A model generated the notes under the pieces. It was not told the origin of the DNA. It made no database searches and saw only the letters and a program-made list of their open reading frames with translations. The position numbers and the translations under genes are program-made. Below are positions 9,086 to 16,757 of a stretch of DNA of 46,588 nt, piece by piece; position 1 is the stretch's first letter, and the number at the start of each line of letters is the position of its first letter. The stretch comes from Prolixibacteraceae bacterium (lineage in GTDB: Bacteria > Bacteroidota > Bacteroidia > Bacteroidales > Prolixibacteraceae), in assembly GCA_947475715.1 (NCBI GenBank), contig CANJNY010000024.1:1-46588 (forward strand), read 5' to 3'.

Positions 9086-9280
9086 ATGTCGTATTTCCAT
9101 AATGGCCTGGTTTCTTAATGATCCCAAATAAAAAAATGCCACGAAATCATGGAAACACTAAATTCCACTGAAATACATCCAGCAAATATCTTTCGTGCCT
9201 TTTTGGTCCCGCTTTGCGGGATGGTGTTTTGGTGGCGATTTTTTTTTACCAACTTAAAGGTTTAATACGAAATACGACAT
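9086..9280. repeat. MITE-like intergenic element with 12-bp terminal inverted repeats
   Basis: ATGTCGTATTTC at 9086-9097 and its exact reverse complement GAAATACGACAT at 9269-9280 bound a 195-bp noncoding segment. Inside is a second, imperfect palindrome. An A-run and GCCACGAAATCATGG (from about 9130) pair with ...TTTTGGTGGC and a T-run (to about 9250), with TTTCGTG and a small GTCCCGC/GCGGGAT hairpin between. Sequences of the type GCCACGAAA...CGTGGC between A- and T-runs recur in intergenic regions of many Bacteroidota. No direct target duplication is evident. Confidence 0.5.
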
Positions 9281-9383
9281 CTTTTTATACTCATTACTTA
9301 GTTTATTTGTGGAGATTTTATTTGTTATTCATCTATTTTAATTCCTCCATTTATTCCATAAAATAAGTAGCATATTTAACAGG

Positions 9384-9440
9384 CTGAGGTTGTCTTAAAA
9401 GTAAAAATTATTTTTAAAATTATTTTTAAGACAACCTTAG
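9384..9440. terminator. Bidirectional terminator-type hairpin
   Basis: CTGAGGTTGTCTTAAAA (9384-9400) pairs with TTTTAAGACAACCTTAG (9424-9440) around an AT-rich loop. It lies between two convergent genes, 360 bases past the repeat-protein gene and 17 bases from the end of the RidA gene. The A- and T-tracts inside the arms would let it act in both directions. The TTGTCTTAAAA arm also resembles inverted repeats of some insertion sequences, so an IS relic is the alternative. Confidence 0.6.
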
Positions 9441-9457
9441 GTGTTTACACAGAAATC

Positions 9458-9925
9458 TTATTCTTCATTTAGTTCAAAGATTGCTTCTATTTCGACCGGT
9501 ACATTTTCCGGTAAGCTTCCTACGCCAAAAGCGCTGCGAACGCCAATTCCATTTTCCCGGCCAAATACTTCAACAAATAGTTCACTGCATCCATTTATTA
9601 CATAGGGTTGTTTTTCAAAATCGGTTGTGGCATTTACCATACCAAAAACTTTTATCACCCGTTTAATACGATTAAGAGAACCAAGATTGGAAATCAGCGT
9701 AGCTAAAATGGTTAATCCAACCTGTCTGGCAGCAAGTTTACCCTCCTCCTGATCGATATCCTTGCCAATTTTGCCACGTTGGATGGTTCCGTCGCTATTT
9801 ACAGGCAAGTGCCCTGAAACGTAAATGTGATTTCCAACACGCAGCAGGGGAGTATAAACCCCCTTGGGTTCCGGTGCAGGTGGTAACTGGAGATTGAGTT
9901 CTACAAAGCGTTCTTCGTGTTCCAT
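9458..9925 (-). CDS. RidA (YjgF/YER057c/UK114) family protein
   Basis: The product is 155 residues, about 25 longer than canonical RidA, because of an N-terminal extension ending in LPPAPEPKGVYTPL. The core shows the family pattern: VSGHLPVNSDG, the RQVGLTILATL helix, VFGMVNATTDF, then VRSAFGVGSLPENVPVEIEAI, where the arginine before the (S/A)-x-G-V segment is the substrate-binding position. Family members trim enamines/imines produced by PLP enzymes or act on related small molecules. The extended N-terminus places it in a less studied subgroup. It starts 33 bases after the M28 peptidase stop on the same strand, so the two are probably cotranscribed. Confidence 0.9.
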   Translation of the reverse strand: MEHEERFVELNLQLPPAPEPKGVYTPLLRVGNHIYVSGHLPVNSDGTIQRGKIGKDIDQEEGKLAARQVGLTILATLISNLGSLNRIKRVIKVFGMVNATTDFEKQPYVINGCSELFVEVFGRENGIGVRSAFGVGSLPENVPVEIEAIFELNEE

Positions 9926-9958
9926 GCAATTTAAAATTGATTTGGTCTAAATTATTTT

Positions 9959-11740
9959 CTATAACTGAATTACCAGCACTACTTTTTTAGTATCCCGAAG
10001 CACTTCAACGCTGATCGTTTCGCCTCGCTTAAGCTGATTTAACCTGAACATATAATCCTGTATATTGTTTACCGGCTTACCATTGATAAATGTAATGATA
10101 TCACCTTTCACCATCCCTCCCAGGGCAGCAGGCTTACCGGCTGTTACGAAGTCAGCACGCAGTCCGTTTTTAATATTACCTGCAAAGTCAGGCATTATTC
10201 CGAGGGTAATTCCTTTTCTGCGGGCACGGCCCGAGGATCCTGTTTTTGGCCCCGCTTCCTTAAACTCAAGTTTCGCACCGTTGGCAAGTTCTGTAATCAG
10301 CTGCAAAGAGAGATCCGATATTTTAACCATCCCATCATAATTGATTTTATCCCAGGTGTCTTCTGGAGTATGGTAATCCAGATGAGCCCCTGTAGAGAGG
10401 AAGAGGACCGGGATATTTTTCCCGTAAAATGAAGCATGGTCCGACGGGCCGAATCCTTCATCTGCAAGTATTGGCTTCAGCTGTGTGGTATCGCAGAAGG
10501 TTGCGATCATTTTTTTAAACGGCTCAGCAGTTCCGACTCCGCCTATTTGTAAACTCAAACTTTCGTTTAATCGGCCTACCATATCCAGATTAACCATTGC
10601 ATTTATTTTCTTAAAATCAATTTTTGAACTGTCGATAAACCACTTGGAGCCGAGTAACCCCTCCTCTTCACCTGAAAAAGCTATAAAAGCGATACTTCTT
10701 TTGAGGTTTTTTGATCCGGAGGCTAATTTATGGGCCAGTTCGAGCATCATGGCTACGCCGGAAGCGTTGTCGTCAGCTCCGTAATGGACCCCTAAGGTGT
10801 CGGGAACCCGGCTTCCCGATCCAATGCCACCCATACCCAGATGATCGAAGTGGGCTCCAATAATGACATATTCATTTTTAAGGTATGGGTCATTTCCCTG
10901 AATTTGCATTGCAACATTTCGTGTCGGAGCGGTAGTTTGAATAACATCCGATTGCCCCGAAGCTGCCTGATTCGTTAAAAAACCTGAAGGCTTACGAAAT
11001 TCATTGAGTTTCTTTTCCAGATCCTCAATCGTCTTATTTTGAGATTTAAGCAAGTTGTTGGCAACCTTCCTGGTGATGCGAAATGCTGGAATACCTACCG
11101 GTTGATCACCCTTTACAAGGGGTTCAAATTTGTCTTCAGGATCAAACAATTTTCCTGAAACCAATAATACAGCCTTGGCGCCTAGGTCTTTTGCTTCCAA
11201 AACTTTATCTCTGTCTTTGCTGTATTTTGCAAAAGGAGTGGTTGATTTTTCAATTTCGGGATCACCTCTGAGGATTAGGGCAATTTTTCCTTTTATATCA
11301 ATTTCGGAATAATCATTCCATTTTAATGAATCTTCATGGATTTCAAAACCATACCCTGCAAAAACGACCTCTCCTGAAAATATCCCATTTTCAGAGAAGG
11401 CAAGAGGTGCAAAGTCAATATCTGTTTTGAGTAGGGTATCTTTAATTAAGAATGTGTTCGATTGACCATTAATTATTTTATCGGTAACCCGGAACGGACG
11501 AAGACCTTGATTAAACAGTGGTTTTAGTCCGCTTTTTTTAAATTGTTTGAGGATATAATCTGCAGCAAGGCTATCTCCTTCACTTCCTGTTAGCCGGCCT
11601 TTCAGTGCATCAGAGGCGAGGTAGCTCACGTGCTGTTTCAACTTGTTGGGTGTTATTCCCGGTAAATTTTTATGCTCTTTCGAAAACCCAAGTGCAAGCA
11701 GTGTAAAAATAAAAAATCCGCTTTTTTTAAATAAACTCAT
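9959..11740 (-). CDS. M28 family zinc aminopeptidase with PA insert and C-terminal PDZ domain
   Basis: A signal peptide (about residues 1-20) precedes a 593-residue secreted enzyme. A PA-type inserted domain spans roughly 100-250. All zinc ligands of M28 are visible: His297 (GAHFDH), bridging Asp323 (GADDNAS), the EE pair at 358-359 with the general base (SGEEEG), Asp386 (NLDMVGR) and His457 (LDYHTPED). Residues about 500-593 are a PDZ domain (LGIMPDF, then GLRADFVTAGKPAALGGMVK and the GD-I-x-x-ING segment). It should release N-terminal residues from periplasmic or exported peptides. It is first in a two-gene unit with the RidA gene. A divergent promoter region of 204 bases separates it from the DUF1573 gene. 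Confidence 0.92.
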   Translation of the reverse strand: MSLFKKSGFFIFTLLALGFSKEHKNLPGITPNKLKQHVSYLASDALKGRLTGSEGDSLAADYILKQFKKSGLKPLFNQGLRPFRVTDKIINGQSNTFLIKDTLLKTDIDFAPLAFSENGIFSGEVVFAGYGFEIHEDSLKWNDYSEIDIKGKIALILRGDPEIEKSTTPFAKYSKDRDKVLEAKDLGAKAVLLVSGKLFDPEDKFEPLVKGDQPVGIPAFRITRKVANNLLKSQNKTIEDLEKKLNEFRKPSGFLTNQAASGQSDVIQTTAPTRNVAMQIQGNDPYLKNEYVIIGAHFDHLGMGGIGSGSRVPDTLGVHYGADDNASGVAMMLELAHKLASGSKNLKRSIAFIAFSGEEEGLLGSKWFIDSSKIDFKKINAMVNLDMVGRLNESLSLQIGGVGTAEPFKKMIATFCDTTQLKPILADEGFGPSDHASFYGKNIPVLFLSTGAHLDYHTPEDTWDKINYDGMVKISDLSLQLITELANGAKLEFKEAGPKTGSSGRARRKGITLGIMPDFAGNIKNGLRADFVTAGKPAALGGMVKGDIITFINGKPVNNIQDYMFRLNQLKRGETISVEVLRDTKKVVLVIQL

Positions 11741-11944
11741 GATTTGTCAGATCAGCTAATGATATTTATTGTTTACAAAGGTATTTTTTTAACGGTTAAA
11801 TGTATTAAAATAGGCTGAATAACATAAATATTGGTCATTTTTAGATTTTTTCACAGTTGAACCCTGTTGTTTTACAGGAATGTACTTCAGAATGAAAAAA
11901 AAATATTACATATTTGCACTTTAAATTAATCAATTTTGTAAAAG

Positions 11945-12430
11945 ATGAAAAAATTAATTCTTTTGTTAGTTCTGCCTCTGTTTGCTGCCATACAGATTAA
12001 TGCTCAAACAGCTCAGCCTGCTCCTGCAGTTGCGGCAAAAGCTGTTGTTAATCCCAATGGTCCGATTGCGAAATGGGATAAGATGATTAATGATTTTGGA
12101 AGCATTGCTTTTGGTATTCCAAAAACAGCTGAATTTACATTAACAAATGATGGTAAAGAGCCTTTAATTATTAGTTCAGCCAGGGCATCTTGTGGTTGCA
12201 CCAATTTGAAGTACTCACAGGAACCAATTTTGCCTGGAAAAAGTGCAACTGTTTCAGCTACTTATAATGCTGCAACACCCGGTGTTTTTACCAAAACTGT
12301 AACTGTAAATACCAATGCTGATGCAAATCCTGTAGTATTACAGATTAAAGGCACTGTGCAGCCAAATCCAAATCCTCCAGCGCCTGCCCCAGCACCAGCT
12401 GCAGCTCCTGCAGCAGCCCCTGTTAAATAA
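11945..12430 (+). CDS. DUF1573 domain secreted protein with Pro/Ala-rich tail
   Basis: The protein has 161 residues: a signal peptide (MKKLILLLVLPLFAAIQINA, cleavage before Q), a single immunoglobulin-like DUF1573 domain (about 40-138), and a tail of alternating Pro and Ala from about 140. The domain has the classic pattern: FGSIAFG, then FTLTNDG, then ARASCGCT with the paired cysteines, and LPGKSATVSATYNA. Such small periplasmic or surface proteins are very abundant in Bacteroidota and their function is unknown. The low-complexity tail could extend it through the cell wall. A strong terminator follows and the gene stands alone. Confidence 0.9.
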   Translation: MKKLILLLVLPLFAAIQINAQTAQPAPAVAAKAVVNPNGPIAKWDKMINDFGSIAFGIPKTAEFTLTNDGKEPLIISSARASCGCTNLKYSQEPILPGKSATVSATYNAATPGVFTKTVTVNTNADANPVVLQIKGTVQPNPNPPAPAPAPAAAPAAAPVK

Positions 12431-12449
12431 TTTGGGACTAATTAGGAAT

Positions 12450-12487
12450 AAAAAAGGTGAAATCTTAATCGGATTTCACCTTTTTTT
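12450..12487. terminator. Rho-independent, probably bidirectional terminator
   Basis: AAAAAAGGTGAAATC (12450-12464) pairs perfectly with GATTTCACCTTTTTT (12472-12486), flanked by A- and T-tracts. It lies 20 bases past the DUF1573 stop codon. Confidence 0.9.
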
Positions 12488-12572
12488 GATTAATAATCTT
12501 TCTTTTACCCAATATTTTCAGTGGTAATCAATATCAAATCGTTAAATCTGAAAAGGCTTTTATCAAACATTT

Positions 12573-12601
12573 TTTGATTGTTTCGAAAAAGGCTATTTTT
12601 G
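12573..12601 (+). promoter_or_regulatory. Full Bacteroidota promoter for gpmI
   Basis: TTTG (-33 box, 12573-12576), a 17-nt spacer, and TATTTTTG (-7 box, 12594-12601) match TTTG/TAnnTTTG. The predicted transcription start is near 12608, about 30 bases before the ATG. Confidence 0.7.
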
Positions 12602-12637
12602 CCGCAAAGTTTAACTGTTTAACTCAATAAAATATAA

Positions 12638-14170
12638 ATGTCAGATATTAAAAGAACATTGCTGATGATCCTGGATGGATGGGGTTTGGGAAATAAATCT
12701 ACATCAGACGCAATAGCATGCACCCCCACACCTTTTGTTGATTCGCTCTATGAGAAATATCCCCACAGCACCTTACTTACTTGTGGTGAACATGTAGGTT
12801 TACCCGATGGGCAAATGGGCAATTCAGAGGTTGGACATCTCAATATTGGTGCTGGCCGTGTCCTTTATCAGGATCTTGTTAAAATAAATAAAGCAGTAAG
12901 AGAAAAAACTTTGTGGAATAATCCACAGATTCTTAAAGCTTACCACTATGCAAAAGAGAATAATAAACAAGTTCACCTGGTTGGATTAATTGGTCCTGGC
13001 GGGGTTCATGCACTGAGTTTACATATGATTGCTCTGGCCCAGATGGCTACAGAGCATGGTCTGGAGAAAGTTTTTGTTCATGGAATGACTGATGGCAGAG
13101 ATACCGATCCGCGTTCGGCTTACGATTTTGTAAAAGAGGATCTTGAAGGGCTCAAAAATACGAATGCCAAATTCGCGACCTTAATTGGCCGCTATTATGG
13201 TATGGATCGCGATACAAATTGGAATCGGGTTAAGCTCTCTTATGATTTAATGACCAAGGCTGCCGGTAAAAAAAGCAATGATATTCTTGCTGCGATTCAG
13301 GACTCTTATGATGCCGGGATAACCGATGAATTTATCGATCCAATTGTTTTAACTGACGAAAATAACGAGCCACTAACGACTATTCAGGAAGGAGATGTTG
13401 TAATCTGTTATAATTACAGGACCGACCGGCTACGCGAACTTACAATTGTTTTTACTCAGGAGAATCATCCCGCACAGGAGATGAAAACCATACCTTTGGA
13501 ATGGTATACTATGACTAATTACAAGTCTGCATTTAAAGGTATTCATGTTATTTTCGATAAGGATAATGTGGAAAACACCATGGGTGAAACAGTTTCCAAG
13601 GCTGGTTTAAAGCAGATTAGAATTGCAGAGACCGAAAAATATCCTCATGTTACTTTCTTTTTCTCCGGTGGCCGGGAAATTGAATTTCCTGGTGAACGAC
13701 GTATTGTTATACCTTCACCCAAAGTGGCTACATATGATCTTAAACCTGAGATGTCGGCTCCATTAATCATGGAAGCTATTATCAATGAGATAAATGCGAA
13801 AAGTGCCGATTTTATTTGTCTGAATTTTGCAAATGGGGATATGGTTGGGCATACCGGAGTTTATACTGCCATTCAAAAAGCTATTCAGGCTGTTGATCAG
13901 TGCGCGGAAGCGGTGGTGACAGCTGCCCGCAGCAACGGATATGACGTTGTAATTATTGCTGATCATGGCAATGCTGACTTTGCATTGAACGATGATGGCA
14001 GCGCAAACACTGCCCATTCATTGAATCCTGTACCATTTATTTGGGTTACTGATCATACCGAGGCTAAGGTTATTGATGGTATTTTAGCTGATGTAGCTCC
14101 AACTTTACTTACCATTATGGGAGTGGAAATTCCTTCGGATATGACTGGTAAAGTGCTGATTGAAAAGTAG
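12638..14170 (+). CDS. gpmI: 2,3-bisphosphoglycerate-independent phosphoglycerate mutase
   Basis: The 510-residue length matches the family (about 510). It interconverts 3- and 2-phosphoglycerate in glycolysis and gluconeogenesis through a phosphoserine, with two manganese ions, in the cytosol. ILDGWG (11-16) supplies the first metal aspartate. GQMGNSEVGH carries the catalytic Ser63. GMTDGRDTDPRSA and the DHGNADFAL plus TAHSLNPVPF segments supply the remaining metal and substrate ligands. It has a well-formed promoter and its stop codon is one base from the start of the DUF3109 gene, so the two form an operon. Confidence 0.97.
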   Translation: MSDIKRTLLMILDGWGLGNKSTSDAIACTPTPFVDSLYEKYPHSTLLTCGEHVGLPDGQMGNSEVGHLNIGAGRVLYQDLVKINKAVREKTLWNNPQILKAYHYAKENNKQVHLVGLIGPGGVHALSLHMIALAQMATEHGLEKVFVHGMTDGRDTDPRSAYDFVKEDLEGLKNTNAKFATLIGRYYGMDRDTNWNRVKLSYDLMTKAAGKKSNDILAAIQDSYDAGITDEFIDPIVLTDENNEPLTTIQEGDVVICYNYRTDRLRELTIVFTQENHPAQEMKTIPLEWYTMTNYKSAFKGIHVIFDKDNVENTMGETVSKAGLKQIRIAETEKYPHVTFFFSGGREIEFPGERRIVIPSPKVATYDLKPEMSAPLIMEAIINEINAKSADFICLNFANGDMVGHTGVYTAIQKAIQAVDQCAEAVVTAARSNGYDVVIIADHGNADFALNDDGSANTAHSLNPVPFIWVTDHTEAKVIDGILADVAPTLLTIMGVEIPSDMTGKVLIEK

Positions 14171-14171
14171 T

Positions 14172-14750
14172 ATGTTGCAAATAGGAAAGACAATTGTTAG
14201 TTTGGATGTCATCCAAAAAGAGTTTTGTTGCGATATTTCAAAATGTAAAGGTGCCTGTTGCGTCGCTGGAGACAGCGGCGCACCGGTAACTCCAGAGGAG
14301 GCTCAGATCATTGAGGCATTGTATCCTGTATTTGAAGAGTATCTTTCTGAACAGAATATTGCAGAAATTAAAAAACAGGGGTTTTCATTGATCGATTCTG
14401 ATGGCGATCTGGTAACACCACTAGTCAACAACAGTGAGTGTGCATTTACATTCGTCGATGAGCGGGGAATTACTAAATGCGCAATTGAGCGTGCTTATTT
14501 TGATAAAAAGACCACTTTTCGTAAACCGGTATCCTGCCATCTGTTTCCTATCCGAATCACATCCTACAAACGATTTGATGCGGTGAATTATCAGGAGCTC
14601 GATATCTGTAAGCCAGGTAGGATATGCGGAAAAAGCGAGGGATCACCGCTATGGAAATACCTTAAGGAGCCACTTGTTCGTACTTATGGCCCCCAATGGT
14701 ATGAAGAACTCACCTTTGCGGCTGAAAATTTACCGAAAGATCAATTATGA
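14172..14750 (+). CDS. DUF3109 family cysteine-rich protein
   Basis: The ATG at 14172 comes one base after the gpmI stop and gives 192 residues. A TTG at 14160 would lengthen the protein by four residues inside gpmI and is less likely. The protein has clustered cysteines that look like a metal or Fe-S site: FCCDISKCKGACC near the N-terminus (after residue about 17), a lone NSECAF, ITKCAIE, VSCHLFP, LDICKP and GRICG. This distribution resembles the Cys pattern of YkgJ-like zinc/iron-chelating proteins. The function is unknown. Tight coupling to gpmI is the only contextual clue. The downstream gene is convergent, 22 bases away. Confidence 0.85.
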   Translation: MLQIGKTIVSLDVIQKEFCCDISKCKGACCVAGDSGAPVTPEEAQIIEALYPVFEEYLSEQNIAEIKKQGFSLIDSDGDLVTPLVNNSECAFTFVDERGITKCAIERAYFDKKTTFRKPVSCHLFPIRITSYKRFDAVNYQELDICKPGRICGKSEGSPLWKYLKEPLVRTYGPQWYEELTFAAENLPKDQL

Positions 14751-14772
14751 GTTTAAGTGCCTTAAATATGGC

Positions 14773-15744
14773 TTAATTACCTTCAGCAATTACCGTCATT
14801 TCAACATTACCTTCGTGGACTGCAATTGCATCGACAAGGTATGATGGAACCAAACGTTCTCCGTTACTGATTGTAGAGTGATAAGGATCAATAGTTTCAC
14901 CCTTTGCCAAATGGATTGCAATTTCAGCAGCGGTGGTGGCCATTGTCTTGATTCTTTTAAATACAGTCACAGCCTGATTTCCTTTTTGTATTTCCAGAAT
15001 ATTGGCCATATCGGCATCCTGACCGGCAACTGCAACTTTTTTAAGTAGTCCTCGTTCCTTTAAGGCTTTGAGGGCTCCCAACGCCATTGCGTCATTTCCG
15101 CAAATGATCGCATCAAGTTTGTTCGCGGTACTGTCAAGACTGGCGACGGCAAGGCGGTATCCCTCTTCCGTTGTCCAGGCGTTGGCAAATTGCCTGAATC
15201 CAATTTTGATCTCTTCAAGCTCAACCATCGGTTGCAGGATATTCATCTGGCCAATATAAAGCATCCTGCTGTTATTGTCATTTGGAGGACCACCCAATAA
15301 GGCATAAGTTCCTTTGGGCTTTATTTTGGTAAGGTATTGGGCCTGGATTTCACCAACCCGGATATTATCTGTAGAAACATAGTAATCCAATCTGCAATTG
15401 TTAATTAGCCGGTCATAAGCGATAACCCTAATCTCTTTTTTGTGAGCCAGATTGACAATCTGATAAGCTGTAGCCTGGTCAACGGGAATGACCACAAGAA
15501 CCATCGCACCTTTACTGATCAGTTCTTTGGCCTGGGCCAGTTGCTTCCTGGCATCGTTGTCTGCAACACGGACAATTGGAATTCCATCCAGTTGTTTAAC
15601 AGCCTCCTGGAAATAGCGCTCATCATTTTGCCAGCGTGGAGCATCAAAACTGTGAACAAGGAGACCAATTTTAGGGTGCCTGGGAGAACATCCGGCAAGA
15701 ATTATTCCTGCCAGAAGCAAAAACGAAAAAATCGTAGTTTTCAT
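14773..15744 (-). CDS. Xylose-type (XylF-like) periplasmic sugar-binding lipoprotein, orphan
   Basis: A lipobox (IILAGC, Cys19) shows that it is anchored in a membrane. The remaining 300 residues form a type I periplasmic binding fold close to XylF: KIGLLVHSFDAPRWQND, the domain-linking VIPVDQATA and VIAYDRLINN segments, YVSTDN-RVGEIQA, LLGGPPNDNN, ICGNDAMALGALKAL and VAGQDADMANI. It should bind a pentose or similar sugar. No ATP-binding protein or permease lies next to it, and Bacteroidota generally lack sugar ABC importers, so it may feed a sensor or an unlinked transporter. The 5' leader contains a small TCCTGC/GCAGGA hairpin (15797-15814). Confidence 0.88.
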   Translation of the reverse strand: MKTTIFSFLLLAGIILAGCSPRHPKIGLLVHSFDAPRWQNDERYFQEAVKQLDGIPIVRVADNDARKQLAQAKELISKGAMVLVVIPVDQATAYQIVNLAHKKEIRVIAYDRLINNCRLDYYVSTDNIRVGEIQAQYLTKIKPKGTYALLGGPPNDNNSRMLYIGQMNILQPMVELEEIKIGFRQFANAWTTEEGYRLAVASLDSTANKLDAIICGNDAMALGALKALKERGLLKKVAVAGQDADMANILEIQKGNQAVTVFKRIKTMATTAAEIAIHLAKGETIDPYHSTISNGERLVPSYLVDAIAVHEGNVEMTVIAEGN

Positions 15745-15853
15745 AAGAAATCAGATTTTTTAGATTAAGAATTACAGCAAAAAAATTGAATAAATATCCT
15801 GCTGTTTTGCAGGAAGCAGATCCGGAAATGGATTATAGCGTTAAGTAATCACC

Positions 15854-15861
15854 CAAAGTTA
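15854..15861 (-). promoter_or_regulatory. -7 box for the sugar-binding lipoprotein gene
   Basis: On the minus strand the sequence is TAACTTTG, an exact TAnnTTTG match, about 110 bases before the start codon at 15744. No clear -33 box is present, and the leader would be unusually long. Confidence 0.3.
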
Positions 15862-15903
15862 CATAACAATTTGCATAAATAAATATTTTTTGTGATAATT
15901 CTT

Positions 15904-16554
15904 TTAAAATTCACCCCCATTCCATTCGGCATAAAACTGCTCAAGATAATCAAGCATGAATTGGTGCCTCTGGGCGGCATAAACTCGTCCCGTTGCTGTT
16001 TGCATCTGATCTTTTAATAATAATAGCTTTTCGTAGAAATGGTTAATTGTAGGCGCATCACCTTTTTGATAGGCATTGAAATTTTCGTGCATTATTGGCC
16101 CAATATTGGGATCATAAATGGCTCGTCCCCGGCTTCCTCCATAAGCAAAAGTTCTTGCAATACCAATTGCTCCTATTGCATCAAGCCTGTCAGCATCCTG
16201 TACGACCTTACATTCGGGATCAACAGTGGCCGTACTTACCAGAGCACCCTTATAACTTACTCCATCAATTACGGCACATATCCTTGCTGTTAATTCTTGA
16301 TCAACATTGCACTGAAGGAGCCACCCTTTCGCTTTTTGTTGGGAGATTGAATCCCCAATAAGTTTCCAATCGTCGATATCATGCAGTAAAGCCGCAAGCT
16401 CAACAATAAAAAGATCGGCACCCTCTGCTTTGCCAATCCGCATCGCCATTGTTCTTACACGCTCTATATGCCACCAATCATGTCCTGAGCCATCCCCCTC
16501 TAAAACCGACTTCACAAATATCTCGGCATCGCCTATGAGTTTTTTATTATCCAT
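15904..16554 (-). CDS. HD-domain phosphohydrolase (YedJ-like)
   Basis: The ATG at 16554 gives 216 residues starting MDNKKLIGDA. An ATG at 16596 would add 14 residues that look unlike the family. The metal site is complete: His25 and His29 (GHDWWHIERV), then HD at 58-59 (ALLHDIDDW) and the distal Asp in VQDADRLDAIGAIGIARTFA, the hallmark of this HD subfamily. These enzymes hydrolyse phosphate from nucleotides or related metabolites and the substrate is unknown. It is transcribed away from hydG, with which it shares a 200-bp intergenic region. Confidence 0.88.
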   Translation of the reverse strand: MDNKKLIGDAEIFVKSVLEGDGSGHDWWHIERVRTMAMRIGKAEGADLFIVELAALLHDIDDWKLIGDSISQQKAKGWLLQCNVDQELTARICAVIDGVSYKGALVSTATVDPECKVVQDADRLDAIGAIGIARTFAYGGSRGRAIYDPNIGPIMHENFNAYQKGDAPTINHFYEKLLLLKDQMQTATGRVYAAQRHQFMLDYLEQFYAEWNGGEF

Positions 16555-16704
16555 AATGATTTTAATTAAGCATTTAATAATTAAGCCTTTATTCACTATT
16601 TATCTCGTCGGTTCAGCACATCCAATACGATTTATAAGGCCCACCAAGATACAAAAAGGTTTTTCATGTTTTAAAGTTTCAGAACTCCGGGATTTAATGG
16701 TCTT

Positions 16705-16738
16705 TTTGAAGAAAGGGCTATATGAATGGTTATATTTG
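16705..16738 (+). promoter_or_regulatory. Bacteroidota promoter for hydG
   Basis: TTTG at 16705-16708, a 22-nt spacer and TATATTTG at 16731-16738. Transcription would start near 16745. That falls after the upstream ATG at 16722, so the functional start codon must be the ATG at 16758. Confidence 0.6.
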
Positions 16739-16757
16739 TATCATAATAGTTGCTGAG

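Noticed and set aside
9384-9440. End of an intact insertion sequence
   Set aside because: The arms resemble IS ends, but no transposase frame is nearby and the location between convergent genes fits a terminator.
16722-16757. Longer start for hydG at the ATG 16722
   Set aside because: The added codons cover the -7 box at 16731-16738, and the HydG family begins close to the ATG at 16758.
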